Source: Imbricaverruca yamaguchii (lineage: Eukaryota; Arthropoda; Thecostraca; Neoverrucidae). Taken from it: a stretch of DNA of 64,000 nucleotides. The notes under the pieces were generated by a model that ran no database searches, had not been told where the DNA came from, and was given only the letters and a program-made list of their open reading frames with translations. Positions 47,417 through 59,400 of this stretch are shown piece after piece. The DNA lies in the NCBI GenBank assembly GCA_034440575.1, contig JAOTOL010001436.1, positions 310,001 through 374,000 of the forward strand, given 5' to 3'. How positions within the stretch are numbered: position 1 is the stretch's first letter; every line of letters begins with the position of its first letter. Made by a program: the position numbers and the translations under genes.

Positions 47417-50400
47417 CTGCCGGGCCGAGGACGTGTGCCTGTGATCGGACACTCAGACACTAGGCTGTGGTGCTTCGAGGTTTAACACATCGCTAAACCG
47501 TGCGTGCACCGCAAGCCAATCAAATCTTCGGCAGCGGTCCACGAGGTGAAGCATCCGGTGGTTAGCCCGCGACCAGGCATGACTACTCGCTATACTTCAG
47601 CTCATCCCTGGATATCCTCGCTGTCCCGTAACGTAAATGGACCACATGCTCCAGTCTACCCAACGTGTCTGTTAAATAGCATGCAAGTCTTCATCTCCAA
47701 CCTCCGTAAGACATTGGCTTCACAAATCGCCACTAACTCCGCAGTATGTAGCCATGTATGACATATAAAGACATAAAAGACATAAAAGATTAGTGCAACT
47801 ATGAGCCACAGGGGCCCTTCTTGGTTGCACTCTGTACACTGAACCAGGTGCCCACCAAAACTGTCAATCAGCCCTCCCTGTAATACTGAAAAGCAAGCCC
47901 TATATTCTTATGATTGTCTATGCTGATTTTAAAGATGTTCAATGTGCTGCTACTGACGATGTTTTCTGGCAGCTGGTTCCAGTGTTCCACTACCCTGTTG
48001 GTGAAGAAAGTTTGCCTTAACCTTGTTCTGCTGTGGTTAATTTTAATTTTGAATTTATGACCTCTAATTGCATCATTTCTGTTAAATTCAAACATTTCCC
48101 CAAGGTATCCCCTCTCCAGACCATTGACAAATTTAAAGACCTCGATGTGATCTCCTCTCAGCCTTCTATATCTAAGTGAAAACATTCAATTTCTTCAATC
48201 TTTCCTCATATGCCAGGTTGCTTATGCCATTAACCATTTTTGTAGCCCTCTTTTGTACTCTCTCCAAAAGCCAACAATCTTTTTCATAGCTAGGAGACCA
48301 AGCTTGGATGCAGTATTCCAAATGTGGCCTGACATATGCACAGTAAAGCTTCCTGATCACTTCCTCACTTCTGTATGATACATTCCTATTTATTGCCCCG
48401 AGCATTCTCAGTGCCTTCTTCCTGGCTTTCTTGGTCTGTTCTGATGCCCCCAGTTTTGTGTTTAGAATAACACCTAAATCCTTCTCCTGTTGAGTCACTG
48501 ATAGCACTTGGCCACCCATCAAGTATGGAGCCTTCATATGCTGCTTACCTACATGCATGATTTTGCACTTATCAAAGTTAAATTTCATTTGCCATTCTTC
48601 GGACCACTTCACAAGTTCGTCTAAGTCTTTTTGCAGCGAGATATGCTCATCCTGACCTGTTATTGCCCTAAAGACCTTCAAATCATCCGCAAATTTCAAA
48701 ACTTTACTGCTTAGGCCACTTTCAATGTTATTTACAAATATAATGAACAGTAATGGCCCTAGTACTGATCCCTGGGGGACTCCACTAAGAACATTTTGCC
48801 ATGATGACTTTGTACCATTTAGCATCACTCTTTGCTGTCTATCTGAAAGCCACAACTCTATCCATTTTAAGATGCTACCTGCAATACCATGGGACTGAAG
48901 CTGTATCATTAACCGTTTATGGGGTACCTTGTCAAAGGCCTTACTAAAGTCAAAATATGCTACATCAACCTGATTTCCCTGATCAAATTGTTCTGTGGCG
49001 AAGTTAAAAAAGTCCAAGAGGTTTGTGAGACACGATCGTCCTTTTCTAAACCCATGTTGAGTATTTTGAATCAATCTGCTACCTTCCAGATAAAATTGAT
49101 TCGAGTACCTTGCATACTAGGGATGTGAGACTTATTGGCCTATAGTTTTCAACTTTCCCTCTTTCTCCTTTCTTGAAAATAGGAACTACATTTGCCCTTT
49201 TCCAATCGGTTGGAATTTCATTATGTGAAACTGATCTACAAAATATTATACTAAGTGGAAATGCCAGTTCCTTTTCAGTTTCCCGCAACACCCTAGCATA
49301 AATTTCATCAGGTCCTGCTGCCTTATTTTGCTTTATTTTCCTGATATGATTGTAAACAACATCACTATCAATGAAATCAACATCATTTGTCAGATCCCAT
49401 GTCACTGAACTATGGTGTATGGTCGGCAGATTGGTAATATCTTCCAATGTAAACACTGATTTGAACTGCTTGCTCAGCTCCTCAACCATCTCACTATCCT
49501 CACCCAATGTAGTCCCGTTTACTTCCAGTGGACCAATTGTGCTAGAAACTTTACTCAGCTTGTAGAAACTAAAGAACTTTTTACTGTCCCCATTACAGTT
49601 TCTAGCTAAATCCAGTTCTTTTGCTCGCTTTGCTGCTCTGGTTTTTTGCTTCACAGTGTCTCTAGCTTTTCGATACGCCTTTAGATTAACGACATTTGAG
49701 GCTTCTTTAAAAACTCTAAATGCAGTTTTCTTAGCCTTAATTGCTTTTATCACGTCTGGTGTAAGCCATGCTGGCTTTCCTACCCTTCTTTTGCGTCTTT
49801 GCTTTTGGGGGACATGTCTAATCTGAGTTTCCTTCAAGTAAGATTTGAACTTATGAACTTAGTAAGATGTATGGTGGTAAAGTAATGTTGTTGTGGTTGT
49901 CCCACGTATCAATTCAGAACACGGTCCACTGCCAGTATTTGACCCGCCTGTGCAATTTCGTGAGTAGTATCGACATCAACCTATTTGTTTCAAGACCTTT
50001 GTTTTAAGAAGCTCTGGGACCATGCTTCTTTCCCGGCAGTTGCAAAGAATGCATCGACTATTGTTGAGATGATCTCACATGGTAGCATTCGCAGGCGGTT
50101 CATCCTCGCGACGTCCCACAGTCCGATACGAGCCTTTTGGAAGTGTAAACATACTCTGACGCAGAAAGGCCGTAGTCTGTGCCCCCTTTTCCGGCTAATC
50201 ATCGATACCATACCATGAAGGAAAACGGTGTTGCATAAGAGAAGCCCTGGAAATTATTTCCACCTCAATGCGTACCCGGCTTGTCCCATGGCGCCTTATA
50301 CGAGTTCGAACTCAGTTAGAATATATGACTCCAGAATAGCCAAGGGTGCCACAGTAATCCCCAGCTTGTCACAGATGCCTGCACAAAGCATACCGATAAT

Positions 50401-53400
50401 CGCTTTGTTTGATTTGTTTCCTCGAATACAATATGCATTGCTGCTCAGCGTCCTTTCATTGAGAGCACGACATATTCCCATCGATATTTGCACCAAGTTG
50501 AGCACGGTTGACAGACATTATCCAGGCACAATATGCGTTAGCACAATACGCATAACAATTATGGAGGGCCGGCCTGCATGCGCGTAAAACATGGCGCCAG
50601 ATAATTGCACAGAGTAGGTCAGAAATTGGTAATATAGAGTACTAGAAATATAGAAATTGGTAGTTCGTGAAATTGGTACGTTCGTACACAACAGAAACAT
50701 GAAGGCAACGAAATCGCATGTAATGCAACCATATTAAAGTGAATCATTTGCCACAATCTGAGCAGACGAGACCACGAAAGATTACAAAGAGTCAAGCAGC
50801 TAGGACCGCGAGAGTGCCGAGACCTCGCTAACCTGCAGACTGTTGGCCCGCTCGGCTACGGAGCTGGCAGCCGTCTCCTCCATGGCCGAGAGACACTGCT
50901 CCCAGATGCCGACCGCGCTGGTGTCCAGCGTACTGATCCGCCCCAGCGCCGAGTACATGCGCTGGCGCAGTCGCTCCTTGCGCGGCAGATACCTGTCGGC
51001 CGGCTCCTGGCGACCAGTCACGAGGAAACGTCACACCGGCCACTCTCCATGGACGCGGTCTCGTGAGACGGGAGAGAGATAACGTTTTTGTATTGGATTT
51101 TGTATTGTATTGGATGCCCCAGCCCGGTATGCACGGGAAACGCACGCTTTTTCTTTACTTGCGTCCATGTCCAGTTTACCTCTTTATGAGATATGTTATC
51201 TCCAGATCTCATGCCCTTCACCTACAGAACAACGTATCACATGCTAAACTCAGTTGCTATTTTGGTCCTCGAGTCAGACCCTCACCTCGGCAGAACAGTG
51301 TCATACACCCTGCCACATCTGGGGTGTGATACCACCGACATGCGACTATGTAGTGCATACCAGATCAGGTCAGGGAAGAACACTGCCACTCCATATTGCA
51401 CTGCACATCTCCTCCGCCACTGACCACCGGCAGTTCACACGTCACCTCCACCACTGACCACCGGCAGCTCACACGTCACCTCCACCACTGACCACCGATA
51501 GCTCACACGTCACCACCACTGACCACCGGCAGCTCACACATCTCCTCCACCACTGACCACCGGCAGCTCACACAGCACCTCCACCACTAACCACCGGCAG
51601 CTCACACGTCACCTCCACCACCGACCACCAGCAGCTCACACAGCACCTCCACCACTGACCACCGGCAACTCACGCAGCACCTCCACCACTGACCACCGGC
51701 AACTCACACATCTCCTCCACCACTGACCATCGGCAGCTCACGCAGCACCTCCACCACTGACCACCGGCAGCTCACACATCTCCTCCACCACTGACCACCG
51801 GCAGCTCACACAGCACCTCCACCACTGACCACCGGCAGCTCACACGTCACCTCCACCACCGACCACCAGCAGCTCACACAGCACCTCCACCACTGACCAC
51901 CGGCAGCTCACACAGCACCTCCACCACTGACCACCGGCAGCTCACACATCTCCTCCACCACTGACCACCGGCAGCTCACACAGCACCTCCGCCACTGACC
52001 ACCGGCAACTCACACGTCACCTCCACCACTGACCACCGGCAGCTCACACAGCACCTCCGCCACTGACCATCGGCAGCTCACACAGCACCTCCGCCACTGA
52101 CCACCGGCAGCTCACATAGCATCTCCACCACTGACCACCGGCAGCTCACACATCTCCTCCACCACTGACCATCGGCAACTCACACAGCACCTCCACCACT
52201 GACCACCGGCAGCTCACACGTCACCTCCGCCACTGACCACCGGCAGCTCACACAGCACCTCCGCCACTGACCACCGGCAACTCACACGTCACCTCCACCA
52301 CTGACCACCGGCAGCTCACACGTCACCTCCACCACTGACCACCGGCAGCTCACACAGCACCTCCACCACTAACCACCGGCAGCTCACACAGCACCTCCGC
52401 CACTGACCATCGGCAGCTCACACGTCACCTCCATCACTGACCACCGGCAGCTCACACAGCACCTCCACCACTGACCACCGGCAGCTCACACAGCACCTCC
52501 ACCACTGACCACCGGCAACTCACACATCTCCTCCACCACTGACCACCGGCAGCTCACACAGCACCTCCGCCACTGACCACCGGCAGCTCACACGTCACCT
52601 CTACCACTGACCATCAGCAGCTCACACGTCACCTCCACCACTGACCACCGGCAGCTCACACAGCACCTCCGCCACTGACCACCGGCAACTCACACATCTC
52701 CTCCACCACTGACCATCGGCAGCTCACACGTCACCTCCATCACTGACCACCGGCAGCTCACACGTCACCTCCACCACTGACCATCGGCAGCTCACACAGC
52801 ACCTCCACCACTGACCACCGGCAACTCACACATCTCCTCCACCACTGACCACCGGCAGCTCACACAGCACCTCCACCACTGACCACCGGCAACTCACACA
52901 TCTCCTCCACCACTGACCACCGGCAGCTCACACAGCACCTCCGCCACTGACCACCGGCAGCTCACATAGCATCTCCACCACTGACCACCGGCAGCTCACA
53001 CAGCACCTCCACCACTGACCACCGGCAGCTCACACAGCACCTCCGCCACTGACCACCGGCAGCTCACATAGCATCTCCACCACTGACCACCGGCAACTCA
53101 CACAGCACCTCCACCACTGACCACCGGCAGCTCACACAGCAACTCCACCACTGACCACCGGCAGCTCACACAGCACCTCCACCACTGACCACCGGCAGCT
53201 CACACAGCACCTCCACCACTGACCACCGGCAGCTCACACAGCACCTCCGCCACTGACCACCGGCAGCTCACACATCACCACCATCGCTGACCACTAGGTA
53301 TGCTCATTTTGTCAAAGTGTTAGCAGTTATAGCTTCAACAGGTTTATTGCATTATTGTAGCTATTTGCAATACATTGGCACCAACATTGATAGCTTCTTA

Positions 53401-56400
53401 ATGTGCATCTATGGGCCGCACACCAAGCCTACAAATGTTTTATTCAGGCTACTTTGGTACCTCGAGAATTAATAAAGATAACTATATCAACCTGCACCAG
53501 CTATGAACTGCTTAAATGATAATAAAGTATACTTGAAAATGTGTGGTGAAACCACAAGAATTTCCCATTTGTACCACTATGTGTACCCAGCTGCCATGTG
53601 TCTATTGCTGATGGACTTAGTACTTGGAGTGGATAGATCACTTTGGATGCTTCATAAGATAGTAAGTCATGAATACACAAAGGAATAATGACAAGGTTAT
53701 TTTTGTGGAAAAAAAATGAGCAAACCAGTGATCCATTGGATGGTTTGATGGTTGGTTGGTTGGTTGGTTGGTTGGTTGATTGGTTGGTTGGTTGATTGGT
53801 TGGTTACTTAGGCTTGAGTGTGCAACAACCATGATGACCATATTGCGCCATTACCAGTAAATAAGTGATTAAAAATAAATGCGACATTTTCTGCAAATAT
53901 GAATCAGGTGCATTATGTGTGTGAAACGTAACTGGTGTGGACATAAAGTTTGAAAGCATAGCTCACATGCACGCAGGTTCCAAAACTGAAGCAGAATTTC
54001 AGATGATATAGAATATGAAATGATTCAGATTATCACATCATGTTCCTGTCTCACTTGATTACATGATGATCGTAACACCTCATAACTATACATCGTGTAC
54101 AATGTATGCAATATCTACTCTGCATGCCAACATTTTATTAACTTGATTAACGTGCTGTAAGGTACGGCGATGGCTATAGGCTGAGAAAGGCCAACATACA
54201 TAGTTTCAAAATGAGCAAAACGTTTAACCTAGAGGTCAGCTCGGTTTAATTTTGGCATGATGCAACTTCACCCATAGTGACAGCCTAGAAAAAAATGCAG
54301 GTTGATGTAATTATCTAGATTCGTTTCTGATAATATGAAATAACCTAAACCATTCTTAATTGCGCCATGCGCGACCATGGAACATTTTGAATGTTTAATA
54401 CAACGAAGAATGGCCCTTAGATGCTCCTGGGATTTAGACATTGCGTGAGAAGAAGTATACGACCTTCAATGTACCAGGAGGTGCTGAGTTTACATCAAAA
54501 GTAACGTTAAGGATTATACTGCATTACTCAAATATAGTAAAGTAATACAGTATGAGTAATACAGTATAATCATTAACGTTACTTTTAATGTAAACTCAGC
54601 ACCTCCTGGTATATTGAAGGTCGTAATTTTTTTTATCACGCAACATTTGTAATGTGTACATTGATGCACCAATGGGCTCAAAATGGCTGAAAGCTACGAT
54701 TAAAGTTGAAGCTATAACTTTTAAGTTTTATCAAAATGTCTGGCCACCGTCAGCACATCGCCTCCGCCAGTAACCATCGGCAGCTCAAATATCACCTTTT
54801 TCACATCCCACTCATGGACGTGAGAGGAGGGTGATGTACGACGTACGGGTAAGATGAGAAGTACGGTCATGGGCGCTAAAGGACAACGCACTCAACGCGA
54901 CCGAATACCCACGCAATCAAACAAAGGTAGTGGTGGTTGGCTCATAAACAACCAATTGAGATTAAATCGTCGCAGGTCAGGCGTCATTTAATATCACATG
55001 AATCAATAGCATTACACGTTTTAATCGTGATTAAATGGCGTCTACACACAGGGACCACTGGCAGTCAGATTAAATGTCAGTCAGAAGGAAAATAAGCACG
55101 AATAATCCTCTAGATGTCATTCAACATGAATTGTCAAACAATTAAGAAGGGCTTACTACTTACAACTGATCAACAATTACATCTACATAAGGTCAAGGCC
55201 GATGAGCTGTGCCATCGAACCAAGCCTGTTTTCCACTCAAGAGGGACAGGGATTGTCCAGCATATCATTCTCCTAACCCCGCTCCACCACCAATCCATAA
55301 GAACGAGGACATCAGCATAATATGCAGAGCACCATAGAGGCGATGGGCTATAATTGTAAACCAAACGTTGCGAAGTAAATTTAAGAAGTTATACTAGGTC
55401 GTCACGCTTTAGTCGATCACTGCTATATAATGGCACTAACCCAGCGCAGACCACCTACCCCGGATGGAACCCGACGGGCCTCGACGCCGTCGTCGGCCGA
55501 CGGCGGGGTCAGAATGTCATCTGCGTCTGCGTCTGCGTCGATATCGCCGCCGCTGCGCACGCCGCACACTCCGGCGCGCTGGGCGGCGTTACGCAGGTCC
55601 TGCCTGTTGAGCAGCAGGGTGCGGGCGGGCGCGCGCTCCGGAGCCTCGCACCGCCGCACTCCGCTCATGATGGCGTCGAAACTGACGCCGGTCACCACCT
55701 TGTCTGTAGGAACGTAGATTGATTGATTGATTATTTGGGTTTTGGGGCGCATCAACGGCTACTGGTTATGTAGCGTCCACTGTGGGAACGTAGAGGAGGG
55801 GGTCACCGCACACCCGTGCGTGACATGGACGAGGTAGAGCATCCTCATGGGGTGACAAGGAGATGTACCAGATGGATGGATGAACCGTCAATATTTGGAT
55901 AGATGTGAGAACCACTTGAGTGGTTGGCTTCAGACAAAGCAACGAGGTTCAAAGCCAAGGAGTGGATCAAGTGGGAGGGCGGCAGCATTATGAAGCAGAA
56001 TTTCATTGCAACGCAGCTTCGAATGGGACACAACACGAAAAATGGCAGCCAAATTATTACTGCCTGACCTGAACCGACTGATGGATTGCTTTAGCCGCAG
56101 CCGAGCACTGATCAGTGAAACCACTAGCAAGCCAAATCCTCCCTGGCCACAACCATGCCATCCGCGATCATGGTCCAACCGTCCCTGATCCTCCAGACCC
56201 TCGTGACCAGACAGACCCTAGCAGTCAAGATTCATCCTGACAACAGAGGCCCCATATAATCAGAAAACCCTTTGTTGGCAGGGTATGATTTATGTTTTGT
56301 TGGAAATGTTGATTTGGAGATAAAAATGTGAGCCAACCAAATTCTGGGCGGGTAATTGTAGTATTGTGTGGCGACGTCTAGGTAGAGGACACAGCACGTG

Positions 56401-59400
56401 AAATATGGAGTGACACTGCCAGAGCGGGGGCCGTGGGATTGGCGGGTACTCTTCGCGTGAAACTCGCGGCGCGCAGTTGTGCAAGTCCCGCTGCACGCGG
56501 CCGAAGCGTGATGCTCCCGAGTGACCAATGTTCGGAACGTGAAGTTGCCATGCGTTCGGTTAAATGCATCAATACAGTACAACAAATTACTGTACTGTCT
56601 TTATGTATTTAGCCGAAGGCGTGACAACTTTGCGTCAGGGACTCGCACAACCGAGCGCGCCACGGGACTCACACGAAGAGCACCCGCTGATCCCTCGGCC
56701 GCCGCTCTGGCGGTGTCACTCCATATTTCACGTGCTGTGTCCGCTACCTAGATGTCGATAAATCCCTTGACGTGGTGCACTGTGAAGGAGTAATTTACCA
56801 ATCGACACACCCACCAACCGAGAAATACGCATCCCCGCCCTGTAGATTCCTCGTGACGTCATCAGAGTCTTAGTGTGAGTCCGCGGTGCGCGGTTGTGAG
56901 TCCCGCTGCGCGCGGTCGGTTTCTGGTACCAGCAGATCTGCAGACACGACTGGTGGAACTTGCCCACGAGGGGCATCAAGGTATAGTTCGCACCAAGCAG
57001 ACTGCGTGAACTGTACTAGCGGCCTGGTATGGATCAGGCAGTGGAACAGAATGTCGAGGACTGCAAGGTATGTTCGGTGGCAAATAAGACGGCGGCGCCT
57101 AGGCCCGCGCCTCTGCAGCCTGTCCCACTACCTGATGAGCCATGGTCTAAGCTCGAGATTGATTTCATCGGTCCCATGGCAGGTAGTCGCCCTGGACAGA
57201 GATTTGCGATCGTTGCCATCGACTACTTCTCGAAGAGGATTGAGGTTGTGTTTTGTGAACACCCAACATCTGGCGTGGTCGTGCAGTTAATTGAGAAGCT
57301 CGCGTGTCGAGAGGGTTGCCCGAAAGAAATAGTGTCAGGTTGAGGATCGGCTCTCAGGTCTGAACGATTTGCTTCGACCGCGCGCAGCGGGACTCACACA
57401 ACCGCGCACCGCGGGACTCACACGAAGAGTACCCGCCAATCCCACGGCCGCCGCTCTGGCGGTGTCACTCCATATTTCACGTGATGTGTCTGCTACATAG
57501 ATATCACTACACAACACTATAGTAACTATCTTCCTGTTCCTGACATTGGAAGTTCATTTTTACACTGTCCATTCATTTTCTGACATGTATATTGAAATGT
57601 GGTCATTTCAAACAGCATCATCCCATCTTTCCCAAAGAACACAAGAGGACAACTTCCTGAAGATACTAATATTCTGGGTAGCAAAAATCCCGGACTAGGC
57701 CGTTTTGCAACCCTGCTCACCCGTCAGTCGTTTCCGGTCCATGCTGGACAGTCGGATCTTATCCAGGTCGAGGCCGTGGCCGTAGTGCTGCAGACAGCAG
57801 GTGACGGTGATGCGTCCGTCGGGCTGGTGACGCGCGCGCAGGTAGGCCGTGCACAGGCGGCCAGTGGCAACCGGACCAGAGCGGCGGGCGCGCCGCCGCC
57901 GCTCCGCCTCGTCCACCGCCCGGTGCGTGCCCGACCGGTTACACATGTAGTGCTGGACACCCTCTGTGGTGGAGACAAGACCGTCTGTCGATAGGGGCTC
58001 CACTGAGCATCAATTGCGCGTGGGTACTGTGGTAGGTTTCGGATCTCTCTAATCTGTAGTATCAGGTGAAATTCTCCGTCTGCAGGATGCCTTGAGATTA
58101 CACTTCCAAATGTATCACCACATTGCACATATGCACTGCAGCTTGGAAAGAACTGGCAATTGTTCCCTCATATCATTGGAATCCAGGGTTGCTAGAGCCA
58201 TCCGCACAGCATGACAACTTCATATTATGGATCATAAATAACTGCCTACGCCCAGAAACAACAGGCACCCGATTGCCACCGCCCAGTACCAGCAAACGCT
58301 CCAGTCCCCCCCCCCCCCGACACGTACGGGCATTGTCGATGCAGGCAGCCTTGAAGCGAACGTCTGTGTTGTGCTCCAGCTGTTCCCGCCACTGCCGAAA
58401 CGCTGAAACACAGAGCTCGCCGTCACTGCTGACGGTGGATTGAGCTGGCTTCAGGGGCACAGTGAAATTAGAGCCGCCGGGCGCCAGAACAGCTAGAACG
58501 TTGGCGACAGCAGTGGCAGCTTATGGTGGATAGTTCCCAGGTGCCATGTATGATAGTGGATACATTGGTGTCGCGAATGTAAGTGTGTAAGGGTGTCGCG
58601 AATGCGGATGTAAGTGCTTATGTCACAAATTGCATCGAAAGGCGCCGCATTTGTCTGCTCGCATCAGTAGATTTGTCTAGTGCCTTCGATTGCGTGTCTC
58701 ATAGCCGACTCTTAACCAAATTAGAGTGGTATGGCATCGACAGCTCTTGGTTTAGATCTTACCTTTCAAATCGCAGACAGGTAGTTCGGCCTGGAAGACT
58801 TGTATGCAACGTATCCTGTGGTGTTCCACAAGGAAGTTTGTGCGGTCCAATTTTGTTTTTGTTGTACACAAATGATCTTCTCTCGCACATAGGTGATGTC
58901 TTTAAAGTCGTTGCTTACGCTTACGACACACAGGCGATGTTGTCATTGACATTGGAGGACATCATTTATGCAAAACGTCGTCTCGAATCGTGCTTGGAAA
59001 CTATGAGCTCGTGGTACTGTGTAAATCTTCTCAAGCTCAACCCATCTAAAACGCAATTTGTGATTTTTGGTTCTCGCCAGATGATCGCGCGGCTACCTAG
59101 CATCAGCCTCTCTGTTCTTGGATCGGATATTTCACGAGTCTCATCTATCAAGAACCTGGGTGTGACCAAGGACGAATCGTTAACATGGAGTGAACAAATT
59201 GGCGATATTGCTAAGAAATGTAACCGCATTATCTTTCCTCTAGCCAAGCATGTACGTTCTCTTACTGAAGAAACGCTGTCGAAGTTAGTGCTCGCACTGG
59301 TTTTCCCCCATGTAATGTACTGTTGCACAATCTGGTCTGGTGCATGTGACACCGAGCGCGTGCGAATCAAAAGCCATAATGAGGGCAGCTAGGATCATAA

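Noticed and set aside
46872..47444. Plus-strand 190-codon open frame
   Set aside because: Mirror of the GC-rich minus-strand exon G; it lacks the phase-matched splice sites seen on the minus strand.
51405..53290. Possible CRISPR-like array
   Set aside because: Units are contiguous with no unique spacers, and the window is eukaryotic; it is a minisatellite.
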